Positions 9,128 through 19,207 are shown, counted from the first letter of the stretch. The stretch is DNA of 43,309 bases from Methanobacteriota archaeon (GCA_002712285.1 PATC01000001.1:6662-49970); one strand, 5' to 3'. The notes: a model not told the origin generated them from the letters alone. Numbers and translations: made by a program.

Positions 9128-10431
9128 AAGAGAGCCACCCCAGACCCCGTTCTTTTTCCCTACATGAGAAAGCCTGCAAACATCTCGTTGGCGGAGTCAA
9201 TTCTCCAGTTCGTGCATTCAAATCAGTCCACGGCTCTCCTGTCTATTTTGCTCAAGCAAAAGGTGCTTGTGTAACAGACGAAGATGGAAACGAGTATGTC
9301 GATTACATCCAATCATGGGGTCCGATGATTCATGGGCATGCGCCTGAAAATGTGTTAGATGCAATTCGTGAAACTATGGAGAAAGGTACATCATTTGGCG
9401 CTCCACATGTAGGTGAAATCGAGATGGCATTACGAATCAAAGCCCGCTTCCCAAATATTGACAAGGTTCGATTTGTAAGTTCTGGAACTGAGGCCGTGAT
9501 GTCTGCGGTCCGCTTAGCACGAGGGGTAACTGGTCGAGATGGGATTCTAAAATTTGAAGGATGTTACCATGGCCATGTCGACTCACTCTTAGCAAAGGCT
9601 GGGAGCGGAATTGCGACACTCGGAATCGCAGGTAGTCCAGGTATCCCCCAAGGCACGGTAGGTGATACACTAATTCTACAACTCAATGATGAAGAAATGT
9701 TAGAACATGCGTTTAGCATGCATGGCAAAACTCTTGCTTGTGTAATCATTGAACCCTTGCCAGCAAACAATGGGCTGTTACCACAGCGTCCAGAATTCCT
9801 GCAAAGAATTCGAGATTTATGTGATGAGCACCAAGTTCTACTTATCTTCGATGAAGTAATCACAGGTTTTCGTTTCCAACAAGGTGGCGTCTCGTCAGTC
9901 CTTGACATACAGCCAGATATTACCACTCTAGGGAAAGCAATCGGGGGAGGGTTACCTGTGGGTGCATATGGTGCGAGAGATGAAATCATGTCCCAGCTAG
10001 CACCAGAAGGTCCAGTATACCAAGCTGGCACATTATCAGGAAATCCACTCGCAATGGCAGCTGGAAGTGCCGCGATCGATTTGTTAGACAACTCATGTTA
10101 TGACAAACTCGAGGCTCTTGGAATTTATTTGGAAGATAGCATAAATCAAATTCTATCAAAACATAATTTTCCCTTTAATCTCGTTCGAGTCGGGAGCATG
10201 TTCTGGATGTCTCCTCCTTCAGATGATTTGATCCGTAGCGCTGCAGATATCCCTTCAGAATCGGGGTCTCGCTATGCAGACCTACATTATGGTCTACTAG
10301 CTCGTGGACATATGCTGGCTCCGTCCGCCTACGAGATTGGATTCCTATCTACAGCCCACACGAGAGAAAATATCGATGATTTGTGTAGGGCTCTCGATTC
10401 GACTTTGATTGAAATTGAGGTAAAGACATGA
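9124..10431 (+). CDS. hemL: Glutamate-1-semialdehyde 2,1-aminomutase
   Basis: LVGGVNSPVRAFKSV, FVSSGTEAVMSAVRLARG, FEGCYHGHVD, LIFDEVITGFR, TLGKAIGGGLPVGAYG; ATGA overlap start at 9124. Confidence 0.95.
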   Translation: MKESHPRPRSFSLHEKACKHLVGGVNSPVRAFKSVHGSPVYFAQAKGACVTDEDGNEYVDYIQSWGPMIHGHAPENVLDAIRETMEKGTSFGAPHVGEIEMALRIKARFPNIDKVRFVSSGTEAVMSAVRLARGVTGRDGILKFEGCYHGHVDSLLAKAGSGIATLGIAGSPGIPQGTVGDTLILQLNDEEMLEHAFSMHGKTLACVIIEPLPANNGLLPQRPEFLQRIRDLCDEHQVLLIFDEVITGFRFQQGGVSSVLDIQPDITTLGKAIGGGLPVGAYGARDEIMSQLAPEGPVYQAGTLSGNPLAMAAGSAAIDLLDNSCYDKLEALGIYLEDSINQILSKHNFPFNLVRVGSMFWMSPPSDDLIRSAADIPSESGSRYADLHYGLLARGHMLAPSAYEIGFLSTAHTRENIDDLCRALDSTLIEIEVKT

Positions 10432-11462
10432 ACGGAAAAGATCGGATAAAATCTGCTCTTAGGCGGGAACCGGTAGACCGGCCTCCAGTTTGGTTCATGA
10501 GGCAGGCTGGTCGCCACCTTCCAGAGTATCGAGCAATTTCCAAAGAAACGTCCTTCATGGAGAGATGTATGGACTTAGATCTTTGTCTCGAAGTAACTAC
10601 GCAACCTCTAACTCGTTATCCGCAAATTGATGCTGCGATTGTGTTTAGCGATATTCTTACCCCTCTACCCGGACTTGGTTACGAAGTAGAGTTTGGTGGT
10701 GGAATTCGGATAGACGCTTTCGAATGGGACGACTTAGACAACTGGGGGAGTTTCAATTCCCGCGCTCATGCACCTTGGGCCGCAAACGCTCTTCGCGCCT
10801 TGGAAGATCACGTTGAACGGGATGTTGCTCGCTTGGGTTTCGTGGGCTGTCCTTGGACTGTGGCAATGTATCTCATCGCGGGTGGAACGGGAGACAAGGA
10901 TTTCCATCAAACAAGGGCGTTAATCCATTCAAACCCCAAATCAGCAAAGGAACTCTTGGATAAACTTGCAGTTGTTGTGGGTGATTTATTGGCAGATCAG
11001 GCCAATCACGGTAAAGCAGATGCAGTGCAAATGTTCGATACATGGGCTGGTATGTTGAGCAATCAAGATTACCGAGATATCGTTTTACCAGCAACCAAGA
11101 AAGCAATTGATGTATTTCGGAAGAAGTGCGATAAATTTGTTCCATTAATTCATTACGCTCGAGGTTCAGGCCATCTTCACAATGAAATGCGTACGCTTGA
11201 CATTCAGGCTATGTCTCTAGATTGGAGAGATAACCTTGCAGAAAATCGTCGTCTTTACGGGGAAAAATTTTGCTTTCAAGGGAATTTAGACCCTGCTAGG
11301 ATGCATGGTTCTGTTGAAGCGGCAAAGTCCGCCGCACGTCGTGTGCTCGCTGAGGCTGGAGATTCTCCGGGCCATATCTTCAATCTCGGCCATGGATTCG
11401 CCCCAGGGGCAAAAATCGACTGTGTCGAGGCAGTTCTACGGGTCGTGGAGGGCAAGCGATGA
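10428..11462 (+). CDS. hemE: Uroporphyrinogen decarboxylase
   Basis: RPPVWFMRQAGRHLPEYR, FSDILTPLPGLGYEVEF, FNLGHGFAPGA; ATGA overlap with hemL. Confidence 0.96.
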   Translation: MNGKDRIKSALRREPVDRPPVWFMRQAGRHLPEYRAISKETSFMERCMDLDLCLEVTTQPLTRYPQIDAAIVFSDILTPLPGLGYEVEFGGGIRIDAFEWDDLDNWGSFNSRAHAPWAANALRALEDHVERDVARLGFVGCPWTVAMYLIAGGTGDKDFHQTRALIHSNPKSAKELLDKLAVVVGDLLADQANHGKADAVQMFDTWAGMLSNQDYRDIVLPATKKAIDVFRKKCDKFVPLIHYARGSGHLHNEMRTLDIQAMSLDWRDNLAENRRLYGEKFCFQGNLDPARMHGSVEAAKSAARRVLAEAGDSPGHIFNLGHGFAPGAKIDCVEAVLRVVEGKR

Positions 11463-12364
11463 AGAAGCGCATTGCTGACTTCATGCATCGTATGCAGGAT
11501 GACATTACCAATACGCTGCATGCCTTGGATCAGGGTGAAATCAGAGAAGACATCTGGACTCGCAAAGAGGGTGGTGGTGGACGTAGTCGTGTTCTAACAG
11601 GAGGCCGTCTCTTCGAAAAAGCTGGTGTAAATGTCAGCGTGGTCCATGGGGAATTAAGCCCAGAAGCGGCCAAAAACATGGGTGGTGGACAAACACTCGG
11701 GGCCGAAGATCTTGAGTTCTACGCTACAGGACTTAGCCTTGTTCTCCATCCGCACAATCCGATGGCCCCTACTGTTCATGCTAATTATCGATATTTTGAA
11801 CGTGGAGATGGAGTAAAAGATGGAGCATGGTGGTTCGGGGGAGGTTCTGACCTAACTCCATCATACTTGTTTGAAGATGATGTAATTCACTTCCACCAGG
11901 TTCTTCGAGATGTGTGTGACGAGCATGCAATTGGAGATTATTCAAGATTCAAACAATGGTGTGACGAGTATTTCCATATTCACCATAGAAATGAGGCACG
12001 TGGCGTCGGGGGTGTATTTTTCGATGATTTACGTGATGAGAACAAAGAATCATGTTTTAGTTTCGTTAAGGACATGGCAGCAGCATTTTTACCATCCTAT
12101 CTTCCAATATTACAACGCCGTTCCAACTTACCTTATGATGAGAATAACAAACGTTGGCAGGGTATACGGCGGGGCCGCTACGTCGAATTCAACTTAGTTC
12201 ATGACCGGGGCACAACTTTCGGATTACGTACTGGGGGTCGGATTGAGAGTATCTTGATGTCCTTACCTGAAACAGCTCGCTGGGAATACTGTCATGAGGT
12301 AGTGAAGGGATCAAAAGAGGAAGAGATGTTGAATATTCTTCGTAGGCCGCGTGAATGGGTTTGA
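11459..12364 (+). CDS. hemF: Oxygen-dependent coproporphyrinogen III oxidase
   Basis: GGGGRSRVLTGGRLFEKAGVNVSVVHGEL, HPHNPMAPTVHANYRYFE, WWFGGGSDLTPSYLFEDD, RGRYVEFNLVHDRGTTFGLRTGGRIESILMSLP. Confidence 0.96.
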   Translation: MKKRIADFMHRMQDDITNTLHALDQGEIREDIWTRKEGGGGRSRVLTGGRLFEKAGVNVSVVHGELSPEAAKNMGGGQTLGAEDLEFYATGLSLVLHPHNPMAPTVHANYRYFERGDGVKDGAWWFGGGSDLTPSYLFEDDVIHFHQVLRDVCDEHAIGDYSRFKQWCDEYFHIHHRNEARGVGGVFFDDLRDENKESCFSFVKDMAAAFLPSYLPILQRRSNLPYDENNKRWQGIRRGRYVEFNLVHDRGTTFGLRTGGRIESILMSLPETARWEYCHEVVKGSKEEEMLNILRRPREWV

Positions 12365-12370
12365 AGAGAA

Positions 12371-13651
12371 ATGGCGCATTCAATTGACTCCTGGGTTCGC
12401 CATGGCGTGGAAATGAGAAAGCCTCTGTTAATTCATCCAAATCTTTCGGATGCACAACGTATTATTGTCATTGGAGGGGGATTATCTGGACTTACATTCG
12501 CGCTTCGTTGTGCTGAAAAATTCCCTGAAAGAACGATTGATCTTGTTGAATCGAGTCCTCGGTTAGGAGGTGTAATTGAGACTTGGTCAGAGGATGAATG
12601 GAGATGTGATGTGTCTGTAAATGCATCAAGGCCTCATCCGGCTGTTTGGCGTCTAATACATGATTTGGGGTTGGATGATGAATGGCACGTCACCAACGAT
12701 TATGCCAGTAATCGATGGGTTCATTTCAACGGACAGCGGGTCAAAGTTGGACCTGCATTGGCAATGAAAATAGGTATATTTCGAACAATTCGTGGAGTCC
12801 GTAATGCACGAAAGGGCGGCCGTCCTGTTTCAGAATTAATACCTAATACCTCTATCGCAGATGCGTTAACGCTTGGAATAGTGAATGACATATCAATCAA
12901 CGTTGATGCTGATACCCTTTTTCCGGGATTGACACGCTTTGGACATGAGCCTCCAGTCAGTCGTTCTAAACTCCGCCGTCTGGTCAACGATTCATATCCA
13001 TCCAAAGCACCTCCCCGTCGTTCGATGGCTTCACTAGACGGTGGTATGGAACAACTGATCGATTCCATAGTTGCTCGTTTAGAGGAATCTCCCAAAGTGA
13101 AAATCCATCTTAATTCAAGGATGCGTAATCCAGAAGAGGCCGCCAGCAATTTCCAAGTTCCAATCCATAGTGTTGTATGGGCCACGCCAAACTTTCCAGA
13201 TTTGGGTTTCAAAAAAGAGAGAACTAAGATTCGAATATTTGCATGGGGTGAGCTAGCAAAGTCATCAATAGCCCCAATAGGATATGGTATGCTAATCCCC
13301 ACCGGTGGGCCTGTAAGTGGCATTCTCCATGAATCTGACATTCATCATGGTAGCAGAGCCCCGGAGGGTCAACGACTCTTCCGTATTATGGTTCCAGAAA
13401 ACCGCTGGAATGGTGAATTAAATCAAATTCATGCTCATATGAATGACCTTCATGGTCAAAAGAATCCCACGATATTCAAGGAGATTGCAGAAAGAGAAAT
13501 CCCTCGGTATCTTCCCGGCCATCTTCAAAAATTAAATGATCTCCAAGTTCCATGCACATGGATTGGTTGGGGTGCTTCTGGACCATCGATAACCCATGTG
13601 GTGGACGAGGTAGAGAGAATTGTTGAACGAATGGCAGATTATCGAATTTAA
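12371..13651 (+). CDS. hemY: Protoporphyrinogen oxidase (FAD-dependent, HemG/HemY/PPO type)
   Basis: FAD motif IIVIGGGLSGLTFALRCAEKFPERTIDLVESSPRLGGVIET; C-terminal GWGASGPSITHVVDEVERI; operon position after hemF. Confidence 0.85.
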   Translation: MAHSIDSWVRHGVEMRKPLLIHPNLSDAQRIIVIGGGLSGLTFALRCAEKFPERTIDLVESSPRLGGVIETWSEDEWRCDVSVNASRPHPAVWRLIHDLGLDDEWHVTNDYASNRWVHFNGQRVKVGPALAMKIGIFRTIRGVRNARKGGRPVSELIPNTSIADALTLGIVNDISINVDADTLFPGLTRFGHEPPVSRSKLRRLVNDSYPSKAPPRRSMASLDGGMEQLIDSIVARLEESPKVKIHLNSRMRNPEEAASNFQVPIHSVVWATPNFPDLGFKKERTKIRIFAWGELAKSSIAPIGYGMLIPTGGPVSGILHESDIHHGSRAPEGQRLFRIMVPENRWNGELNQIHAHMNDLHGQKNPTIFKEIAEREIPRYLPGHLQKLNDLQVPCTWIGWGASGPSITHVVDEVERIVERMADYRI

Positions 13652-14739
13652 TTTTTGATATCCAAATCAAACGCCTGTAGAATAATTCTCTCTAGGCCCT
13701 TAATCCAATCTTCTCTGTCATTCAAACAAGGGACGACCTTCACATTATGACCACCTGCTGCCACAAATTCTTCTTTAACCTCAATCTCTAATTCTTCGAG
13801 TGTTTCAAGCCCATCTGCAACAAAAGCTGGTGATACTATAACTAAATCCTTAATTCCTTTTTCTGCGAGTTCTTCCACTGTTCTGCTTGTGGCAGGGCTT
13901 AGCCACTTAGCCGGTCCAAGACGACTTTGGTAACTATGCGACCATCGTGATTCTGGAAGCTTCAGAGACCCTGCCACCGCCATCGACGTCATCATACATT
14001 GATGAGCATAACATTTCTTATTTGCAAGATCTTTAACTTTGCAGCATCCATCATTTAGACAATGTGATCCGGTTTTGTCGATTCGACGGATGTGCGAAAG
14101 CGGAAGACCATGGTATGAAAATAAAAGATGATTTGACTCATTTATATGTGGGCGTATCGAGTCAACTAATGGCTCAATGAACCCTGGGTCGATAGGAAAA
14201 TCTCCCAATTCCAGTATCCGAGGGCTCCAATTTATTTTCTTCAGGTCACGATATGTTTGTTTTAATGCCGTTTCTGTAGTAGCTTGGGCATGATGAGGAA
14301 ATAGAGGAGCAATCAACAGGTCAGTAACACCTCTATCTCTTAACCGCTCAAGAGCTCCACGAATTGTCGGATTTCCATATCTCATACCAACTTCAAATTC
14401 GATTTGAGAATCTTGGTGCAGAGCCTCACAAATTCGTTGGGTATAAACTCGAAGTGGGGCTCCTTCATTCATCCATATTGAAGCGTATTTAGGAGCGACT
14501 TTCCTTGGTCTTGTGTTGAGAATAATACCTCTTACTAACAAGTGACGGATTGGAGCCGGAATATCAATTACATCCGGATCTAGGAGGAACTCTTTCAGAT
14601 ATCGACGCACTGCAGGCGTTGTAGGCTCATCTGGTGTGCCGACATTTATCAGAACAACCCCCCGAGTCATGCCACCCCGAAAATAACTCAACCTATGAGT
14701 GTCTGCTTCTATCTTATCATCCAAACTCTTGATACACAT
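13648..14739 (-). CDS. hemH: Ferrochelatase (true start may be near 14670)
   Basis: GVVLINVGTPDEPTTPAVRRYLKEFLLDPDVIDIP, LFSYHGLPLSHIRRIDKTGSHC, four-Cys motif CCKVKDLANKKCYAHQC, SPAFVADGLETLEELEIE. Confidence 0.93.
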   Translation of the reverse strand: MCIKSLDDKIEADTHRLSYFRGGMTRGVVLINVGTPDEPTTPAVRRYLKEFLLDPDVIDIPAPIRHLLVRGIILNTRPRKVAPKYASIWMNEGAPLRVYTQRICEALHQDSQIEFEVGMRYGNPTIRGALERLRDRGVTDLLIAPLFPHHAQATTETALKQTYRDLKKINWSPRILELGDFPIDPGFIEPLVDSIRPHINESNHLLFSYHGLPLSHIRRIDKTGSHCLNDGCCKVKDLANKKCYAHQCMMTSMAVAGSLKLPESRWSHSYQSRLGPAKWLSPATSRTVEELAEKGIKDLVIVSPAFVADGLETLEELEIEVKEEFVAAGGHNVKVVPCLNDREDWIKGLERIILQAFDLDIKN

Positions 14740-14757
14740 TCCCCTGAATAGCGCTCT

Positions 14758-14943
14758 GTGCCATTCAGAGAACCTGAGACAATCGAGGAAGATCTCGCAT
14801 TAGTAGCACTGGCTATGGAGATGGGCATTGATCCATTCCCGCCCAAGCGTGAGAAGAAGCGCTGGGGCCGTATGGCACTTGGTTCGTTCATGATTGTCTT
14901 GATGGTATCTTGGACGTCGCAATTCTTGATGCGATTTCTTTGA
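14758..14943 (+). CDS. Possible small single-TM protein
   Basis: 61-aa ORF MPFREPETIEEDLALVALAMEMGIDPFPPKREKKRWGRMALGSFMIVLMVSWTSQFLMRFL; charged N-terminus plus one hydrophobic segment; intergenic. Confidence 0.4.
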   Translation: MPFREPETIEEDLALVALAMEMGIDPFPPKREKKRWGRMALGSFMIVLMVSWTSQFLMRFL

Positions 14944-14972
14944 GTTAGCATATGCAAATTTTGCTTCATGAG

Positions 14973-15048
14973 TGGTAGCCCCTCCCGGATTCGAACCAGG
15001 GTCACGAGATCCAGAGTCTCGTATGATGGACCACTACACTAAGGGGCT
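14973..15048 (-). tRNA. tRNA-Gln (anticodon CUG), CCA encoded
   Basis: Reverse complement AGCCCCT-TA-GTGTAGTGGTCCATCATAC-GAGACTCTGGATCTC-GTGACCCTGGTTCGAATCCGGG-AGGGGCT-ACCA; cloverleaf arms pair; anticodon loop CTCTGGA. Confidence 0.93.
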
Positions 15049-15089
15049 GTGTGAATCATGCCAGATTTCTCATGTATATCATAGCAACG

Positions 15090-16136
15090 TCAAGAGAGAA
15101 ATTCTGAATTTAGGGCATCTAATGATTCCTTACTAGGTCTCATTTCAGAGTCCTCTAAATCAAGCAATGGCTTATCGACTAAATCCAAATCTTCTGCAAG
15201 TGAAGGTTTTGATGGATCAAAATATAGTAGTCCAGTCACATGTTTAGCCTCGGTATCTGCCTCATGTAAAGCAGTCAACGCGGCTACTGCATTCGAAGGA
15301 TCGTGCTCTTCAGAAATTGTTTCTAGACGAATGGTAGATCCATCATGAAGTTCAATATCACGATAATGTCCCTCTGGCACATCAACCTCCTCAACGGGGT
15401 TGAAATGAGGGATATAATCCGCCATATGCAGAGTGACTTCATTCTCCTTCACATAACTAAATGACTTCATTGATTCACTATTGTTGTTGAATGTCACACA
15501 GGGTGAAATCACGTCCAGAAACGCAAATCCTTTGTGAGACATTGCAGCGCGTAATAACGACGTCAATTGTTTTCTAGAACCTGAGAATGATCGTGCAACA
15601 AAGGTGCAACCTAGGTTAATCGCTAGTGCGCACAAATCAATTGGTTGAAGTTCATTCGAGGGTCCTTTTCGCTTTCTTGAACCGACATCCGCTGTTGCAG
15701 AATATTGGCCCTTTGTCAAGCCATATACTCCGTTATTTTCGACGATATATACCATGTCCATATTTCTTCTAATTGCATGAATCAATTGACCGATTCCTAT
15801 CGAAGCAGAATCACCATCTCCTGAAACTCCCAGATATAGAAGATCCTTGTTGATTGCATATGCACCAGTAGTGACTGATGGCATTCGTCCGTGGACGGTA
15901 TTGAAGCCGTGCGATTGTCCAAGGTAATATGCAGGCGTTTTGGATGAGCAACCTATGCCTGACATTTTTGCGATTCGATGAGGTTCAACACCATTCTCCC
16001 AAGCTGCATTGATGATCATACCAGATATCAGATCATGGCCGCAACCTGGGCATAATGAGGATGGGCCTCCTGAATAACTGTCCTTTGGCTCATTGATTAC
16101 ATTCAGTTTCACAGCGCGTTCTCGACGCATACTCAT
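15090..16136 (-). CDS. 2-oxoacid:ferredoxin oxidoreductase, beta subunit (TPP-binding)
   Basis: SLCPGCGHDLISGMI, GIGCSSKTPAYYLG, HGRMPSVTTGAYAIN, GVSGDGDSASIGIGQLIHAIRRN. Confidence 0.92.
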   Translation of the reverse strand: MSMRRERAVKLNVINEPKDSYSGGPSSLCPGCGHDLISGMIINAAWENGVEPHRIAKMSGIGCSSKTPAYYLGQSHGFNTVHGRMPSVTTGAYAINKDLLYLGVSGDGDSASIGIGQLIHAIRRNMDMVYIVENNGVYGLTKGQYSATADVGSRKRKGPSNELQPIDLCALAINLGCTFVARSFSGSRKQLTSLLRAAMSHKGFAFLDVISPCVTFNNNSESMKSFSYVKENEVTLHMADYIPHFNPVEEVDVPEGHYRDIELHDGSTIRLETISEEHDPSNAVAALTALHEADTEAKHVTGLLYFDPSKPSLAEDLDLVDKPLLDLEDSEMRPSKESLDALNSEFLS

Positions 16137-17923
16137 TGCATCACCTCCTTCAATTTCTTATCGATTAATGTGGCATAAATCCTAGCACGTGGAGGTAATC
16201 CATCGCTGTAAGCAACAGAGTGTACTCTAGTTATTATGTCATCAGGTAGTTCCTTTCTTAGAATTCCATGGAGTTGACCGTCGCGATTTATTTCTAGCAC
16301 AATAGTCACTTTATGTCGTCGAATAAAATTCTCTACTTCAGGATGATATGGCAATGCTCTGATTCTACACTGGTGTACGTTGTGTCCGAAATCGAGGAGA
16401 ATATCATCGATTTCTTGTATTGAATTCTCCATGCTTCCCAGATACAATATTCCGATTTCAGCATCTTCTCCTTCCCTGAGTATCGGTGGTGGTAACTGAT
16501 CTCTTGCATTGTCGATTTTCCGTCTCAATCGATTCATCAAATCGTGGTAATCATGGGGTTTCTCGGAGTAAACTCCCATTGGATTGTGCCCAGTTCCTCT
16601 GTAGAGTATTGGATCCATACCTGAGCCTGGTAGTGTCCTGTAGGGGATTCCATCCCCATCCACATCTAGATATCTCCCGAAATTTTCGAATGCCTCAAAG
16701 ACATCTTTTTCACGGACAACTTTTCCCCTATCCATGTCAACAGAGGGATAATCAAAACCTGCACATGCCCATTTGTTCATTCCTAGATCTAAATCACTGA
16801 GTCCGAACACTGGGGTCTGGAATCGTTCAGTACAATCGAATGCATACCAACCAAATTCAAAACACTCTTCGATGGTTCCTGGAATCAACACGATGTGTTG
16901 GGTATCCCCATGACTTCCTTCGTATAGCATCGATATATCCGATTGTTGTGTCCGAGTAGGAAGGCCAGTGGATGGACCAACTCGGTTTACATCCCAGAAA
17001 ACGGATGGTATCTCTGCGAAGTAAGCGAGCCCAATGAATTCCTGCATCAGAGATATCCCTGGTCCAGAGGTTGCAGTCATGCCCCTTCCTCCAGCCCAAC
17101 CAGCGCCCAATACCATACCTGCAGCAGCGAGTTCGTCTTCAGCTTGTATCACTGCAAGATTGGCTTTTCCGTCTTCATCGGTTCTAAGTTTTGGAATATA
17201 TGCAATGATACCTTCTGCAATTGATGAGGAAGGTGTGATGGGATACCATGACAACATCTGGCAACCCCCATAGATGCAGCCCAAAGCAACTGCCTCATTC
17301 CCTTCAATGAAGAATTTAGATTGAGTAATTTCACGCTTGGCTACGACATACGGGTCACATTTTTCCAAGTTTTCTCGAAAATATTCCCTGCCTGATTTTA
17401 TTGCCTGGATATTGAGTTCAATTGCACTTTCTTTACCTTTGAATTGTTTTGTTACTGCAAGATTAAGACACTCTTGGTCTATCCCCAATAGTTCTGCAAG
17501 GGCGCCAACATAAATGATGTTTGTAACCAATTTCGATAGTTTCGGATTGATGCCTTTTGCCAGCTTTGTCATTGGTAATGGATATGAAAAAACATCTTCT
17601 CTTTCCACAGTTTTGTTTTTTGTATTACTATTCCATATAACTACAGAACCTGATTCTAAAGATTCTAAGTCATCGTCCCATGTATCTGGATTTACTAGAA
17701 TTTGGATATGGGTCCTGTCTCCTGGAGCCTGATACCCCTTTTCAGAAAGCCTGAGGATATACCATGTGGGTAGTCCCGAAATATTGGATGGAAATAGATT
17801 CTTACCACTGACAGGAACTCCCATATCGAATAGTGATTCGAGAAGAATTAGATTAGCAGATTGGGAACCAGTACCATTGGCTGTGGCGATATTTATCGTG
17901 AAATCATTGATGATTTTCTCCAT
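16133..17923 (-). CDS. 2-oxoacid:ferredoxin oxidoreductase, fused gamma-alpha subunit
   Basis: N-terminal gamma-type domain (ATANGTGSQSANLILLESLF) followed by alpha domain (EGNEAVALGCIYGGCQMLSWYPITPSSSIAEGI, TATSGPGISLMQEFIG, RVGPSTGLPTRTQQSDI). Confidence 0.92.
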   Translation of the reverse strand: MEKIINDFTINIATANGTGSQSANLILLESLFDMGVPVSGKNLFPSNISGLPTWYILRLSEKGYQAPGDRTHIQILVNPDTWDDDLESLESGSVVIWNSNTKNKTVEREDVFSYPLPMTKLAKGINPKLSKLVTNIIYVGALAELLGIDQECLNLAVTKQFKGKESAIELNIQAIKSGREYFRENLEKCDPYVVAKREITQSKFFIEGNEAVALGCIYGGCQMLSWYPITPSSSIAEGIIAYIPKLRTDEDGKANLAVIQAEDELAAAGMVLGAGWAGGRGMTATSGPGISLMQEFIGLAYFAEIPSVFWDVNRVGPSTGLPTRTQQSDISMLYEGSHGDTQHIVLIPGTIEECFEFGWYAFDCTERFQTPVFGLSDLDLGMNKWACAGFDYPSVDMDRGKVVREKDVFEAFENFGRYLDVDGDGIPYRTLPGSGMDPILYRGTGHNPMGVYSEKPHDYHDLMNRLRRKIDNARDQLPPPILREGEDAEIGILYLGSMENSIQEIDDILLDFGHNVHQCRIRALPYHPEVENFIRRHKVTIVLEINRDGQLHGILRKELPDDIITRVHSVAYSDGLPPRARIYATLIDKKLKEVMQ

Positions 17924-18104
17924 TAACGCCCCTCCCTTTGTCGTCGGCCGATTAAAATCGATTGCTCATGACCACCGCGCAACATCTCGCGCGAATGAGG
18001 CGTATGCCTTAGGTTTTCGGACAGAAGATTCGTATTTCTTAGCCCTGAAGAATTTGTACCGTCAGCCGTTGCCGTTTTGAATGACTTGTTCATCGGAAGG
18101 GGTG

Positions 18105-19148
18105 ATGCCCACACCAAAAGCGCTCAAGGATGCATGGGAGCAGGCCCGGTCTCTCACTGAGGATGGTGACCCTGAAGAAGCCATCAAGATGATGCGAACT
18201 GTATGGGATGAACATGGAAAAAATGCTGATGATCACCGTACTTGGACAATCGTAGCGAATGCAGAGGCCAAGATTGCCGGTGAGTCGACCCGTCCTAGTG
18301 ATTATCGCAAATCGATCAAACATTACGAGAAGGCTTTGGATAAAGGTGCAGGAAAAGAAGTCCGTCGCCAGATGAATAAGGTCCGCGCAGAAATGGACGA
18401 GAGAGGAATTGGAATGGGTACATTCCGATTCGTTGATGATGGATCTCCCACTGTTTACGGTGTATTCGCGCTTTTTGTAGTCGGCATGCTCCTACTTGTT
18501 TCGCTTCGCTACGTCGACGGAGGCCTCGATCTCAGTAGTATTTTTGCTACAGATGAAGATGATTCAAATCCTTCACCGTCTGGAGACGTTGCTCAATTGA
18601 GTATTTCCTATGTTCCAGCAGGACTGTCTGAGTCGGATCGAGTGACAGTTGCAGTTATGATTGGCTTACACGCTGATGCTGCCCCTGTTCATGTAGATAA
18701 TTTCGTCAAGTTAGCACAGAATGGAGATTATGATAACACGATTTTCCATAGAATCATTGACAACTTCATGATTCAGGGAGGTGATTTTACGAATATGGAT
18801 GGAACCGGTGGCCATGCTGCTGAATTTTATGGGTACTGCAACGGGCAACCGAGTGCAACAGCTTGTTCTTCGGCTGATGCATATACGATTCCTGATGAAG
18901 CAAATAACGGCCTAGTTCACGACCCATGCACTCTCTCCATGGCGAAGACATCTAGCCCTAATACAGGAGGAAGCCAGTTCTTTGTGATTCCAGAGGATAG
19001 TAATCCGACTCATCTCGATGGAGTGCATACGGTTTTCGGGACTGTTACCTCAGGTTGTTCCTTTGTTACGGCGATTTCAGGGGTTGACACCGGCAGTAAC
19101 GATCGTCCAGTCTATGATGTTCGTCTTGAATCGGTAACCATCTCGTGA
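18105..19148 (+). CDS. Membrane-anchored cyclophilin-type peptidyl-prolyl cis-trans isomerase
   Basis: HVDNFVKLAQNGDYDNTIFHRIIDNFMIQGGDF, LSMAKTSSPNTGGSQFFVIPEDSNPTHLDGVHTVFGTV; N-terminal helical region and TM (VFALFVVGMLLLVSL). Confidence 0.9.
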   Translation: MPTPKALKDAWEQARSLTEDGDPEEAIKMMRTVWDEHGKNADDHRTWTIVANAEAKIAGESTRPSDYRKSIKHYEKALDKGAGKEVRRQMNKVRAEMDERGIGMGTFRFVDDGSPTVYGVFALFVVGMLLLVSLRYVDGGLDLSSIFATDEDDSNPSPSGDVAQLSISYVPAGLSESDRVTVAVMIGLHADAAPVHVDNFVKLAQNGDYDNTIFHRIIDNFMIQGGDFTNMDGTGGHAAEFYGYCNGQPSATACSSADAYTIPDEANNGLVHDPCTLSMAKTSSPNTGGSQFFVIPEDSNPTHLDGVHTVFGTVTSGCSFVTAISGVDTGSNDRPVYDVRLESVTIS

Positions 19149-19207
19149 TTACTTCAACATGATTCGATGGGTCAGATTGATGGACGACTGTTTGGTGCAT
19201 TGTAACA

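Noticed and set aside
9564-10091. 175-aa minus ORF inside hemL
   Set aside because: Antisense to conserved GSA aminomutase sequence.
12721-13341. 206-aa minus ORF inside the PPO gene
   Set aside because: Antisense to a well-supported CDS with FAD motif; no recognisable domain.
17923-18117. 64-aa minus ORF upstream of the KOR alpha gene
   Set aside because: Spans the divergent promoter region and overlaps the cyclophilin start; low coding plausibility.
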